Shown: positions 8,403-17,474 of the stretch, one piece after another | How the letters are laid out: the number at the start of each line of letters is the position of its first letter | How positions within the stretch are numbered: position 1 is the stretch's first letter | Assembly: GCA_034007705.1 (NCBI GenBank) | Contig: JAVEQK010000005.1 | Location: 62,001-126,000, forward strand | Reading direction: 5' to 3' | Source of the DNA: UBA10518 sp022837185 | GTDB taxonomy: Bacteria > Desulfobacterota > Desulfobulbia > Desulfobulbales > Desulfobulbaceae | DNA length: 64,000 nucleotides | The notes under the pieces: generated by a model | Databases searched by the model: none | What the model saw: the letters and a program-made list of their open reading frames with translations, nothing else | What the model was told of the DNA's origin: nothing | Made by a program: the position numbers and the translations under genes

Positions 8403-9413
8403 GTGAACGAGACGACCATATCCAAGGAAGAAGTCAAGGCACTACTGGCCCGCCGGGTCGGCATTGATGGAGTGCCCGAGAATTTCAAGGTGATTACCGA
8501 CACCAGCGATTTCTTTCGGGTGGAATATAATGACGTTCTGGTTCTCGGCGACACGCTGTACTGGGTCAAACGGTACGAAAAAGAGGGACGGTTCGGCCTC
8601 GACGATGAACCCAAGTTCTGGGTGCGGCGGGCCGTTGACCTTGAAGACGGGTCGACCAAGATCATCAAACTGGTCTTTCACGAGCAGTTTGATACCAAGA
8701 TCGCCGGCGTGTCGGTCAAATGCTTCCGCAGTCCCCGCAAGGAAGCCCGCATCCTCGACCTGGTCGCCGACCACCCCAATTTCATGCACGGCCGCTGGGT
8801 CAACGACAGCGCCGGCAACAATGTCCGCATCCTGGAATTCATCCAGGGTCCCAGGCTTGATAATATCATACAGAAACACACAGGCACCCACGAGGAGTAT
8901 TTCCACAATCAATTTCCCGCCGTATTCGACACCTTTATCGAAATGGCCCGCGCCATAAAGTTTCTGCATGACCACGGCGAAAAACACGGGGACATCCGCC
9001 GCGATCATATCCTCTTCGACCGGGATCGAAAAATATACCGCTGGATCGATTTTGATTACAACTACCTGCACGGCGAAGCGATGTGGAGCTTCGACCTGCT
9101 GGGTCTGGGCAACATCCTCATTTTTCTGTCCGGGCGGGGTGACGTGCTGGTGTCGGACCTCTATTATAATCAACGCTCCCTCTATGATTCGCTCTGGGGT
9201 GAGGATCTCAACATCTCCTACAAAAACCGGGTCGCCAACCTCAAAAAGATTTTTCCCTATATTCCGGATTCGTTGAATCTCATACTGCTCCATTTTTCAA
9301 TCGGGGCAACAATATTTTACGATACCATCGATCAGATGCTCGATGACCTGGCCGCGGCCAGGGCCGATCTGGCATCGATGGCGGGGAGTGAACCATGTCC
9401 AGTCAAACCATGA
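8403..9413 (+). CDS. Protein-kinase-like protein with altered catalytic loop
   Basis: 336 residues with a recognisable kinase fold. Lys89 (TKIIKLVF) fits the ATP-anchoring lysine, Glu114 (PRKEARIL) the alpha-C glutamate, and FIQGPRLDNII the hinge. The catalytic loop reads HGDIRRDH, with Asp197 kept but His202 where protein kinases have Asn. The Mg-binding DFG is DFD (216-218). It could phosphorylate proteins or a small molecule, or be a weakened kinase. GTG start, preceded by AAAGGAAA. The 3' end overlaps the UspA gene by 19 bases, so the two are likely co-translated and may act together. Confidence 0.75.
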   Translation: MNETTISKEEVKALLARRVGIDGVPENFKVITDTSDFFRVEYNDVLVLGDTLYWVKRYEKEGRFGLDDEPKFWVRRAVDLEDGSTKIIKLVFHEQFDTKIAGVSVKCFRSPRKEARILDLVADHPNFMHGRWVNDSAGNNVRILEFIQGPRLDNIIQKHTGTHEEYFHNQFPAVFDTFIEMARAIKFLHDHGEKHGDIRRDHILFDRDRKIYRWIDFDYNYLHGEAMWSFDLLGLGNILIFLSGRGDVLVSDLYYNQRSLYDSLWGEDLNISYKNRVANLKKIFPYIPDSLNLILLHFSIGATIFYDTIDQMLDDLAAARADLASMAGSEPCPVKP

Positions 9414-9877
9414 ACGCAGACATGAAAGGTGAACGGCACATCCTGATTGCCGTCGACGGCTCGGAAAATTCAAAGAGGGCCGTCATCTATGTAGCCGATT
9501 TTTTCGGGCGCTACCGGGACGTTTTCATCACTCTGCTGACCATTGTCCCCGAACCGTCCGAAGATTATTTTGCCACCGACCGGGAACGGGAGCAGTGGCT
9601 GGAGAACAAGCAGCAGGAGATGAATCTCTTCCTGGCCGGGTACAAGGATATACTCATCAACCGCGGCTTCGGGGAGGAACAGATCGACGTCCGGCTTATC
9701 ATCCGCGAGTGCACGTCCATCGGCGAGGCAATTCTCGAAGAGCAGGAAAAGCTGGGATGCAGCATGGTCGTTGTCGGCCGCCGGGGCATTTCCCACAATG
9801 AGGAGTTCATTTTCGGCTCGACCTCCAACAAAATCCTCCATCAGGCGAAGAACTGCGCGGTCATGGTCATTGAATAG
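9395..9877 (+). CDS. Universal stress protein, UspA family
   Basis: 160 residues with a single Usp domain from about residue 13. The N-terminal HILIAVDGSENSKRAV strand-loop and C-terminal VVVGRRGISHNEEFIFGSTSNKIL carry the ATP-binding pattern Gx2Gx9GS in slightly altered form (GRRGIS...FGSTS), so nucleotide binding is likely. The ATG lies within the end of the kinase gene. A Usp partner directly coupled to a kinase-like protein suggests the Usp is either its substrate or its nucleotide sensor; this is inference. Confidence 0.9.
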   Translation: MSSQTMNADMKGERHILIAVDGSENSKRAVIYVADFFGRYRDVFITLLTIVPEPSEDYFATDREREQWLENKQQEMNLFLAGYKDILINRGFGEEQIDVRLIIRECTSIGEAILEEQEKLGCSMVVVGRRGISHNEEFIFGSTSNKILHQAKNCAVMVIE

Positions 9878-9998
9878 AAAATCGACCGGTTCCGTTGTCG
9901 CCGGTTTTCCTGTCGCCTCTCCGCGGATGACGCAGGGTCTGGCGCGGGGCAGGAAACCGGAAAACAGTGAAGGCAGACAATCGAACTGATATTTTTTC

Positions 9999-10027
9999 TT
10001 GTCAATAACGGTTCATAATCATACTAT
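9999..10027 (+). promoter_or_regulatory. Sigma70-like promoter for the TPR-MshEN gene
   Basis: TTGTCA (9999-10004), exactly 17 bases, then TACTAT (10022-10027), in the most AT-rich part of the gap. About 170 bases upstream of the start at 10200. The direct repeat at 10032-10058 begins just after the -10. Confidence 0.5.
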
Positions 10028-10031
10028 AAAC

Positions 10032-10058
10032 TTGACCGTCGGGAACGATTGACCGTCG
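10032..10058 (+). repeat. Direct repeat TTGACCGTCG x2, 17-base period
   Basis: Perfect ten-base copies at 10032-10041 and 10049-10058. They overlap the expected transcription start of the promoter at 9999-10027, a place where a repressor could act. No regulator is known for this motif. Confidence 0.6.
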
Positions 10059-10199
10059 ACCGGTTGATCTTTATCCCTGAAATTTTCTGCCTCGCAAAAA
10101 TGCCTCGCCGCCGGACCGGCACGGGAACCCCTCAAGTACCGGTATGTCCGCCCCCGGCTCTTGCTTTTTGCAGGACCATCATTTTCAGCAGGTGGTTCC

Positions 10200-11633
10200 A
10201 TGGATGAAGAAGCTGTTCATTACAACAAAAACGGTCTTCTCCTGTTCCATGCGGAAAAACTCGACGAAGCCATTGAGTTTTTCTCCAAGGCAATAGAGAT
10301 CGATCCCGCCTATCCCGATCCGTACCAGAACCGGGGAGAAATTCTGATTCTGCAGGGCCGCCTCGTCGAAGGCAACGCCGACCTCCACAAGGCCAAGATG
10401 CTCCGCTCGGGCCTCCTGAAGAAACGGGACAAGACCGCCGGTCCGGTCTCCAAGTTTGATCTTCGGGAAATCGAAAGCATCTACGATTCGACTTTTGATG
10501 ACGAGCCGGAGGCCGGAAGAAACGATACGGTTGCCTTTGACAGTGATTTCTATGATTCCGTTTTTTCCGATGACGCCATCGAAACGCAGGAACTGCGGGA
10601 AGGGCTGGCCGACGAAACCAGCGGCGCCGTAGGGACGCCGGCGGTCATCGAATTCCTTGGCGGCGGCCGCGAGGAAGTAACCAGGCTTCTCCTCTTCGAT
10701 CCGACTCCCGATGAGATAACGATCATTGATGAACACCCCGGCAGCGGTCGGCGCGTCATCCCCATGCACGAGATCAGCTGCCTCCGTCTGGCCAGAATAC
10801 CCGACGATTGTACCGTGCCGCCCGCCTCGTCCTGCCGGGTTGAGATAATCGAAACCTGGGACGGCAACATTTACCATGAGTATATCCCGCCTGAACCCTA
10901 CCTGAAAAGCGGACTGCTCGGCCTGTCCACGAAAGAAAACACCCGGCTCGGCTATTCCTTCTTCCCCTCCGAAAGCATAAAACTGCGGTATCAGGACCGG
11001 TATCTGGGCGACATCCTCCTGGAAAAGCGCTTCCTCACCGACGAAATCCTCCAAAAGGCGATAGAAGAACAGCAGATGATACGGGACATGCGGCTTGGGA
11101 AAATCCTGGCCAGGCAGGCCAATATTCTCTACTCCACCATTGAATCGGCGATCCGCAAGGCGAAGGATGAGGGGAAAACAGGTCTCCGCACGGGGGAAAT
11201 CCTGCTGGACGCCGGTCTGGTGAATGAAGACCAGGTGCTCGAAGCTCTTGAACTGCAGGAAAAAATGAAAAGCACGAAGCTCGGGGAATTCCTGGTCGAG
11301 AAAGGCATACTCAATGAAAGGGAATTATTCATTTCGCTGGCGGAAAAATTCAGGATTCCCTTCATTGAGCTGCGCCAATGCAAGGTTTCCCGGAAAATTC
11401 TTGCCGTTCTCCCCCGCGAGACGGTCCGGAAACATATGGTCATGCCCATCGGTCTGGAGGACGGGGCGCTGGTACTGGCAACCGGCGACCCGGACGTTTC
11501 CCTGATCAGGGAGGAAATTGTCCGCCAGTCACCGGTCAAGAATATCCGGTTTGTGCTTACCCAGCCCACCCACCTCAAAAATGTGATCAATGTCCTGTTT
11601 GCTCCGCCCGAGGGACATTTCAGAACAAAATAA
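10200..11633 (+). CDS. TPR protein with tandem MshEN (GspE_N) domains, no ATPase
   Basis: 477 residues. A TPR-like N-terminus (about 5-75), then a low-similarity middle containing a strand-rich unit (about 150-235). From about 268 there are four LGxxLxxxxxxxxxxLxxAxxxQ-type units (268-292, 297-321, 329-353, 359-383), the pattern of MshEN c-di-GMP-binding motifs. The end (about 395-470) is the GspE_N second half, with VMPIGLEDGALVLATGDP. Type II secretion and pilus ATPases carry this module before a AAA domain, which is absent here. The second unit is degenerate. Start chosen at 10200 (AGGTGG upstream; TPR begins at once). Probably a c-di-GMP receptor or adaptor; inferred. Confidence 0.78.
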   Translation: MDEEAVHYNKNGLLLFHAEKLDEAIEFFSKAIEIDPAYPDPYQNRGEILILQGRLVEGNADLHKAKMLRSGLLKKRDKTAGPVSKFDLREIESIYDSTFDDEPEAGRNDTVAFDSDFYDSVFSDDAIETQELREGLADETSGAVGTPAVIEFLGGGREEVTRLLLFDPTPDEITIIDEHPGSGRRVIPMHEISCLRLARIPDDCTVPPASSCRVEIIETWDGNIYHEYIPPEPYLKSGLLGLSTKENTRLGYSFFPSESIKLRYQDRYLGDILLEKRFLTDEILQKAIEEQQMIRDMRLGKILARQANILYSTIESAIRKAKDEGKTGLRTGEILLDAGLVNEDQVLEALELQEKMKSTKLGEFLVEKGILNERELFISLAEKFRIPFIELRQCKVSRKILAVLPRETVRKHMVMPIGLEDGALVLATGDPDVSLIREEIVRQSPVKNIRFVLTQPTHLKNVINVLFAPPEGHFRTK

Positions 11634-11647
11634 GGACAAAGACCGCT

Positions 11648-12250
11648 TCAGTCCCCGCTCCCGGAGTATTCCCTCCCGATTCGGGGAAGGATCCACCGGA
11701 CGGCGTCCAGCAGGTTTTCAGCGACAAATTCGGGCTGTATCTCCTGCTCCGGCCCGATATAGGCGTACTCTCCCCTGCCGTATCCCGTCAGGACCAGCAC
11801 GGGGGAGCATCCGGCCCTGACCGCGCATTCGATGTCCGACCATCTGTCCCCGACCAGAAATGAGCGGGAAAGATCGAGTTCCAGTTCGGCAGCAGCCCGT
11901 TCAAGCAGGCCGGTCTTGGGCTTGCGGCAGTCGCATACCTGCCGGTATTGCTTTTTCCTGGCTTCCGGATGATGGGGACAGACATATATCCCGTCGACAA
12001 AGGCCCCGGCCTCGGCCAGCAGGGCGTTCATTTTCCCATGCACTTCCTCGAGCAGCTCTTCCGGAAAATACCCCCGGGCAAGGCCGGACTGGTTGCTGAC
12101 AACGACCACCGGGATGGCATGCCGGTTGAGGAGCCGGACGGCTTCGGCGACCCCGGGGAGGAGATGAAAGCGGCTGATGTGGTTGATATACCCCATCTGT
12201 TCGTTGACGGTGCCGTCGCGATCGAGAAAAACTGCGGGCCGATGCATCAT
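11648..12250 (-). CDS. gmhB: D-glycero-beta-D-manno-heptose 1,7-bisphosphate 7-phosphatase
   Basis: HAD-superfamily phosphatase in ADP-heptose synthesis for the LPS inner core. Motif I DRDGT with both nucleophile and acid Asp, the NQSGLARG loop, zinc ligands CPHHPEARKK...CDCRKPK (Cys-His and Cys-Cys) and the C-terminal GDRWSDIECAVRAG motif are all present. About 200 residues, typical. The ATG overlaps the stop of waaF by four bases, so the two are translationally coupled. It is the last gene of the run 17418-11648 and converges with the TPR-MshEN gene 14 bases away. Confidence 0.94.
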   Translation of the reverse strand: MMHRPAVFLDRDGTVNEQMGYINHISRFHLLPGVAEAVRLLNRHAIPVVVVSNQSGLARGYFPEELLEEVHGKMNALLAEAGAFVDGIYVCPHHPEARKKQYRQVCDCRKPKTGLLERAAAELELDLSRSFLVGDRWSDIECAVRAGCSPVLVLTGYGRGEYAYIGPEQEIQPEFVAENLLDAVRWILPRIGREYSGSGD

Positions 12251-13314
12251 GACGCGGCGCCTGATTCCGGAACGAGGCGGGCATGGACAGTCTGGAAAAC
12301 CTCTTCAACAGAGATATTTTCCATGCACTGGAAATGTTTGCGGGGACAATGGGTTTCGAGACAGGGGCTGCATTCAAGCTCTGTGCGCACAATGGAGGCG
12401 CGGCTGGCATACGGACCGGTGGTGACCGGGTTGGTTGAACCGAAGACTGCGACCGTGGGCGTGTTCAATGCCGCGGCGATATGCATCAGGCCGGAATCGT
12501 TGGTGACAAAAACACTGCACAGCCCAATCAGCCCCATGGCCTGGGCAAGGGTGGTCCTGCCGGTCAGATCAATCACGTTCCGGTCGCCGCCCGGAACCGC
12601 CTTGATGCGGGAGGCGGCCTCCCGGTCGGCCGCGGTGCCGAAAACAACGACCATGGCATCGGGAAAGCGGAGCAGTTTTCCGGCCAGTTCGGCGTACTTT
12701 TCCGCCGGCCATCTTTTTGCCGGGCCGTACGCGGCGCCGGGATTGATGCCGATGATCCTTTTTGCCCCGCCGCCGGCGGCATCCCGGAGATAATCCCGGG
12801 CCCATCGGCTTGCCTCCGGGGGAACGGTCAGCTCCAGTTCATCCGTGCCGGGCGCGAGGCCGAGTCCCCGCAGCATTTCCAGATAATAATGCACCTGGTG
12901 CACGCCCTTGATGCCGGCCGTTCTTTTCACCCCATGGGTCAGGAGCAGGCCCCTCGCATCGGTGGTGTACCCGGCCCTGACGGGTATCCCGGCAAGAAGC
13001 GTCAGGAAGGCCGCTTCAAAGGCGTTCTGCAGCAGAATGGCGGCGTCAAACTGCTGCCGCCGCAATTCCGCCGCCAGGATGATTTTCCCCTTCAAGCCTT
13101 TATGGCGGCTGTTCCGTTCATAGGGCATGATCCGGTTGACGTGCGGACTGGCCCGAAAGACATCCGCCACCCACGGCAGGGCCAGCAGGGTAATGTCAGC
13201 GGCGGGAAAATTCTGCCTGATGGTCCGGACCGCGGGCGTGGTCATTATCGCGTCACCGATCCAGTTGGTGGAGCGGATCAGGATCTTGCCGATGGTTTCA
13301 GGCAGAGCCCCCAT
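12247..13314 (-). CDS. waaF: LPS heptosyltransferase II
   Basis: GT9-family glycosyltransferase adding the second heptose to the LPS inner core at the cytoplasmic face. The N-terminal RSTNWIGDAIMTTPAVR motif, GINPGAAYGPAKRWP nucleotide-binding stretch and VTNDSGLMHIAAALNTPTVAVFGSTNP near the C-terminus are typical of WaaF rather than WaaC. 355 residues. It is coupled to gmhB by ATGA overlap and follows the YcaO gene by eight bases. Its presence shows a heptose-containing LPS core. Confidence 0.94.
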   Translation of the reverse strand: MGALPETIGKILIRSTNWIGDAIMTTPAVRTIRQNFPAADITLLALPWVADVFRASPHVNRIMPYERNSRHKGLKGKIILAAELRRQQFDAAILLQNAFEAAFLTLLAGIPVRAGYTTDARGLLLTHGVKRTAGIKGVHQVHYYLEMLRGLGLAPGTDELELTVPPEASRWARDYLRDAAGGGAKRIIGINPGAAYGPAKRWPAEKYAELAGKLLRFPDAMVVVFGTAADREAASRIKAVPGGDRNVIDLTGRTTLAQAMGLIGLCSVFVTNDSGLMHIAAALNTPTVAVFGSTNPVTTGPYASRASIVRTELECSPCLETHCPRKHFQCMENISVEEVFQTVHARLVPESGAAS

Positions 13315-13322
13315 GACACGGA

Positions 13323-15074
13323 TTACCCGACGTGCTGTTCCAGCAGTTCAGCCAGTCCCCGCCGGGCGAACTCGATATCCGGATCCATGGACAAGGCGAC
13401 CCTGTAATTGTGCATTGCCTCGTCCCGGCACCCCAGGTGCTGGAGATTGATGGCCAGATTGGCATAGTCTATGGCGGAAACCGGGTTCAGTTCGACCGCC
13501 CGCCGGAAGTGCTCCGCCGCCGCTGCATAACGGCGTCCCTTGAAGTGACAGACGCCGAGCATGTTGTGGATGTCGGGGCGTTCGTCGTCGTGGCGCCGGC
13601 CTGTTTCCAGCGCTTCTATGGCCTCGTCGAATCGCGCCATGTCACGGAGGCAGCATCCCTTGTAGGCGTACAGATACGGCAGGTCCTCTTCCTCCGGGTC
13701 CAGGTCAAGGGCCCTGTCAAAATGGGCCAGGGCCTCGGCGGGGTTCCCCAGGTCATACAGATTCTTACCGCGGTAGAATTCGAGGTAATAGGCGTCGGGC
13801 AGCAGGCTCTGCATGTCGGAGAGCTTTGTCTCCAGGTCCGCCGGCTCAAGCAGTTCGGCGGCCAGTTTCGCGGCGAAAAGGGCGGCGTCACCCCCCGCCG
13901 CCCGTTCCCGGAAATGGGCGCCCGGCACTATGGTGTAGAACGTGGGGATCCCCAGGTCCGGGTGCATGGTGTCCACCACCAGGACGTCAAGGCCGATCCG
14001 CTCCAGGGAGACAAGACAGTTTTTCACCTCCCGGTGCAGGTCCGCGTCACTGACGTTGACCATTTCATCAAGCCTTGTCATCCTTGCGGGCCGGACCACG
14101 TAATCGACTTCATCGAGGGTCAACGGTTTCGGCAGACCGCTGGCAACGTAGTTGGCCTCGGTGTGGAAATCGCCGGCCAGCTGGGCGACCTCGGTGAGCG
14201 CTCTGATAAGGGCCTTGGCCGGATCAGGGGTCGTACCGGCGGTATAGACGATTTCGCTTTTTTCCGGAAAGGTCGCCGGGTCCCAGCACAGGGCCCCCAC
14301 CGTCGGGATGCCGGTGTCCAGGGAAAAATCATTCAGATAGACTTCGATGCCGCAGCGGGTGAATTTGTCGAGGAGCTGGCGGGCCACGGGATCCTGCACG
14401 GAGGCCGGATCGATCCCTGGGGTCCGGATCCTGTTCCTGGTGACCAGGGCGCAGACGTGACGTTCAACGATCTCGCATATTCCCTGCAGGATGCTCTCTT
14501 CCGGGGTGTTGCCGGCCGAGGGGCCGTTGAATTCATTGATGGCAAAAAACCAGCTGAAGGGGACCAGGACCTCCTCCTCTCTGGTCAGGTTGGTCGCCCA
14601 GGTCCAGCGCATCGGCAGGCCCTGCAGCAGTCGGGCCAGCATTTCACGGCTGCGGGTCGCATCGTGAACCGAGGCCAGCAGAAATTCCAGGTCCAGCACG
14701 GGATAACCAAGGGCCTGCATCCGTTCGTAGTCGCCGATGACAAAATTGTCCCGGTTCTTGATAAAGCTGAAGAAACTGAACCGTTCACCCAGTTCCATGC
14801 AGGCGCTCGCCCTGGACTGGACGGGTGTGGAACCCTTGCCCATCTGCTTCTTGTTGCCTATGGTCTCCAGGGCGTCTTTCCCGCACATGCTGAAATAGAC
14901 GGGAATGTCAAGCCGGCCGGTATCAATGCGCCGCACTTCCCTGAGGATGTCCAGATTGATCTCCTGCAGCCGCCGCATGAACCTGTCAATGGTTTCCTGC
15001 GGCGTGCACGCCTTGTCCTGATCATAGGTGTACTGCTTCCGACAGTCGGAAAGCCTGATCTTCTTCTTTTCCAT
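13323..15074 (-). CDS. YcaO-domain protein with C-terminal TPR repeats
   Basis: 583 residues. The first 410 or so form a YcaO domain; the ATP-site glutamates appear in SRASACMELGERFSFF and EESILQGICEIVERH, with AGTTPDPAKALIRALTEVAQ. YcaO enzymes use ATP to activate peptide backbone amides, making azolines or thioamides. The remaining part (about 425-583) holds around four to five TPR units (for example NLYDLGNPAEALAHFDRALDLDP). No RiPP precursor or dehydrogenase lies nearby. Start taken at ATG 15074 with CGGAG upstream; a GTG at 15098 abutting the tsaE stop is possible. Substrate unknown; a role in protein modification, as proposed for E. coli YcaO, is a guess. Confidence 0.88.
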   Translation of the reverse strand: MEKKKIRLSDCRKQYTYDQDKACTPQETIDRFMRRLQEINLDILREVRRIDTGRLDIPVYFSMCGKDALETIGNKKQMGKGSTPVQSRASACMELGERFSFFSFIKNRDNFVIGDYERMQALGYPVLDLEFLLASVHDATRSREMLARLLQGLPMRWTWATNLTREEEVLVPFSWFFAINEFNGPSAGNTPEESILQGICEIVERHVCALVTRNRIRTPGIDPASVQDPVARQLLDKFTRCGIEVYLNDFSLDTGIPTVGALCWDPATFPEKSEIVYTAGTTPDPAKALIRALTEVAQLAGDFHTEANYVASGLPKPLTLDEVDYVVRPARMTRLDEMVNVSDADLHREVKNCLVSLERIGLDVLVVDTMHPDLGIPTFYTIVPGAHFRERAAGGDAALFAAKLAAELLEPADLETKLSDMQSLLPDAYYLEFYRGKNLYDLGNPAEALAHFDRALDLDPEEEDLPYLYAYKGCCLRDMARFDEAIEALETGRRHDDERPDIHNMLGVCHFKGRRYAAAAEHFRRAVELNPVSAIDYANLAINLQHLGCRDEAMHNYRVALSMDPDIEFARRGLAELLEQHVG

Positions 15075-15098
15075 GCAAAACGCTCCGGGCAAAATCAC

Positions 15099-15593
15099 TC
15101 AATTCTCAACCAGAATGGATGCGGCGCCGCAGGCCGCTTTCAAGGCGTCCATTCGTTCCAGCCACCGTCTGCCGTGCGGGGTGACTATCACTTTCCTTGC
15201 CTGTTCCCCGGCCTGGTCCATCCTGATATCAAGATGTTCGGCGGGCACCAGGCCTCCGAGCCTGTCCGGCCACTCCACAACGGTCAAACCATCTGCCACA
15301 ATGTAGTCCATGAGGCCGGATTCTTCAACATCATCTTCACCCCGCAGACGATAACAGTCAATATGGTACAGGGGCATACGGCCCGGGTATTCAAGCATCA
15401 GACTGAACGAAGGACTGGTGACGTAGCATTCCGGGGGAACATCAAGACCGGAGGCAATGGATCGGGCCAGCGTCGTCTTGCCGGCCCCCAGGGCCCCGTG
15501 CAAAAGAATGACATCCCCCCGTTCGGCCATGCGGCCCAGTATCCGGCCTAAATCACCGGTCTGCCGCAGGGATTGCAGCACCAGCCTCATCAT
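15099..15593 (-). CDS. tsaE: tRNA t6A37 biosynthesis ATPase TsaE
   Basis: P-loop ATPase that works with TsaB, TsaC and TsaD to form N6-threonylcarbamoyl-adenosine at tRNA position 37. Walker A is GALGAGKTT at about residues 33-41. SPSFSLMLEY, LYHIDCYRL and the VEWPDRL motif are family marks. 164 residues, typical. It lies 13 bases downstream of the solute-binding gene and directly before the YcaO gene, so it belongs to that compact run. TsaB/C/D are not in the window. Confidence 0.94.
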   Translation of the reverse strand: MMRLVLQSLRQTGDLGRILGRMAERGDVILLHGALGAGKTTLARSIASGLDVPPECYVTSPSFSLMLEYPGRMPLYHIDCYRLRGEDDVEESGLMDYIVADGLTVVEWPDRLGGLVPAEHLDIRMDQAGEQARKVIVTPHGRRWLERMDALKAACGAASILVEN

Positions 15594-15606
15594 GGGCGCT
15601 GCCGGT

Positions 15607-17418
15607 TCATCGGCCGGACGCCGCCGTGGTGTCCCACCAGGTCATCAGCAGCTGATTCGGTGAATAATAGTGGGGAAGGACCGCAGGCTGCCGCAGACGG
15701 GAGCTGTACGCCAGACGCCAGCCGGCCATGTACCAGTTGGGAACGACATAGTAGCCGTACCAGAGGACCCGGTCAAGGGCACGGCAGGCGGCGGTGAGCT
15801 CATCCTGGGTTTCGGCGTAGATAATCTCATCCACCAGGCTGTCGACCACGGGGTCACTGATGCCGGCCAGGTTGCGCGATCCCAGGCGGTCGGCGGCGCC
15901 GGAATGCCAGTAGTCCCGCTGCTCATTGCCGGGCGACTGGGACTGGCCGAAGACGTTGACCACCATATCGAAATCGAAATTCTTGATCCTGTCCGTGAAC
16001 AGGGCCGCGTCAATGGTTCTGTAGCTGGCCTGAATGCCCAGTTTTTGCAGGTTTTTGACATAGGGCGCCATCACCCGCTCGAAAGATGGGCTGACCAGCA
16101 GGATTTCAAAGGAAAATGGATCCCCCTGCCGGTTGCGGAGGACGGAGTCGCGGACTTCCCATCCGGCCTGGGCGAGCAGCTCTTTCGCTTCCCGCAGATT
16201 CGCCCGGAGGCTGGAAGGGGGATCCGTTGCCGGCGGGCGCAACGGGGCGGTGAACACTTCCGGGGGAAGCTGATCCCGGAACGGTTCGAGCAGTTGCAGT
16301 TCCCGGCCCTCGGGCAGACCCTTGGCCGCCAGGGTGGAATTGCTGAAATAACTGTCGCTTCTCGTGTACTGGCCGAAAAAAAGGGTCGTGTTGATCCACT
16401 CGAAATCAAGGGCCAGGCCAAGGGCCTTGCGCACCAGCCGGTCTCGGAACAGGGGCCTGCGGGTGTTGAAGACAAAGCCCTGCATCCCGGCGTTGTTTCT
16501 GTGGGGGTACACTTTTTTGACCAGGCTACCGCTTGCAAAGTGTCTGCCGATCAGGTCCCGTTCCCACTGCTTGGCGATGTTGACGGCCATGAAATCGAAC
16601 TCGCCGGCCTTGAACGCCTCGACGCTGACGATCTGATCCTTGAAGTATTTGACGGTGATCCGGTCAAAATTGAACATCCCTTTTCTGGTCGGGTGATCCA
16701 CGGCCCAGTAGTCGGGATTGCGCCGATAGGTTATGGACTTGCCGGGATTGACATCGGCGACGATGTACGGTCCGGAACCGACGGGCGGTTTCATGGCCGC
16801 TTCGCTTCCGGTCGCGTCAAACGGGTGCTGCGCATAAAATGCCCTGGAAAGCACCGGGAGCTGCGAGGCGATCAGGTGCAGCTCCCTGTTGGTCCGCTGA
16901 AAATGAAAGCGGATCCGGCGGGCGTCCAGGATCTCGGCCTCCTTGATGTCCTGCAGGTAAATCTGGTAAAAGGGATGCGCCTGGTCGCTTTTCAGGGTTT
17001 TCAGGGAATAGGCCACGTCTTCCACCGTCACCGGGCTCCCGTCGGAAAACCGGGCCCGTTCGTCCAGGGTGTAGGTGACCGACATTTTATCCTCGGCCAG
17101 TTCAATGTCTTTGGCAATCAGGCCGTATTCCGCGAACGGCTCGTCCAGGCTGGGCACGGCGAGGGTTTCGAAAATGAGGGAATCGAGACCGTAGGGCGCG
17201 TTCCCTTTCAAGGTAAAGGGGTTCATCTTGTCGAAGCCGCCCAGATCATGCAGGGTCAGGCTGCCCCCCTTCGGGGCGGCGGGATTGACATAGGCGAAAT
17301 GGTCGAATCCCTCGGGATAGCTGACCTTGCCGTCAATGCTGATGCCGTGCGCCGCGAACAGATGCCCGGGACAGAACAGGAAAAAAATCAGCAGGAACAG
17401 AAAAAATCTTGTCATCAT
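15607..17418 (-). CDS. Oligopeptide ABC transporter solute-binding protein, YejA-like
   Basis: 603 residues, SBP family 5. A signal peptide spans about residues 1-22 (ending LFAAHG), so the protein is periplasmic. The stretch YPEGFDHFAYVNPAAPKGGSLTL and the FARFSDGSPVTVEDVAYSL-like region match the YejA-type binding proteins, which deliver peptides to the YejBEF transporter. No permease or ATPase gene is next to it, so the transporter partner must lie elsewhere. It is the first gene of the run leading into tsaE, YcaO, waaF and gmhB. Confidence 0.88.
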   Translation of the reverse strand: MMTRFFLFLLIFFLFCPGHLFAAHGISIDGKVSYPEGFDHFAYVNPAAPKGGSLTLHDLGGFDKMNPFTLKGNAPYGLDSLIFETLAVPSLDEPFAEYGLIAKDIELAEDKMSVTYTLDERARFSDGSPVTVEDVAYSLKTLKSDQAHPFYQIYLQDIKEAEILDARRIRFHFQRTNRELHLIASQLPVLSRAFYAQHPFDATGSEAAMKPPVGSGPYIVADVNPGKSITYRRNPDYWAVDHPTRKGMFNFDRITVKYFKDQIVSVEAFKAGEFDFMAVNIAKQWERDLIGRHFASGSLVKKVYPHRNNAGMQGFVFNTRRPLFRDRLVRKALGLALDFEWINTTLFFGQYTRSDSYFSNSTLAAKGLPEGRELQLLEPFRDQLPPEVFTAPLRPPATDPPSSLRANLREAKELLAQAGWEVRDSVLRNRQGDPFSFEILLVSPSFERVMAPYVKNLQKLGIQASYRTIDAALFTDRIKNFDFDMVVNVFGQSQSPGNEQRDYWHSGAADRLGSRNLAGISDPVVDSLVDEIIYAETQDELTAACRALDRVLWYGYYVVPNWYMAGWRLAYSSRLRQPAVLPHYYSPNQLLMTWWDTTAASGR

Positions 17419-17474
17419 CGGTGAAAGAAAAGTTGAGACGGGGGTTTACAAGATACAGGTTACGCAGAATAGTA

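Larger units (their letters stand above)
9878..10199 (+). other. 322-base intergenic region with promoter and direct repeat
   Basis: No gene seen. A weak hairpin (ACCGG 9885-9889 with CCGGT 9901-9905, then TTTC) could end the kinase-usp unit. A sigma70-like promoter lies at 9999-10027, directly followed by two copies of TTGACCGTCG. The remaining bases up to the next start at 10200 form a long leader of about 165 bases without an obvious riboswitch or tRNA. Confidence 0.5.

Noticed and set aside
13332..15551. 739-residue open frame on the plus strand
   Set aside because: Antisense to YcaO-TPR and tsaE, which are well-supported; same GC artefact. The 584-residue frame at 15670-17424 is rejected likewise.
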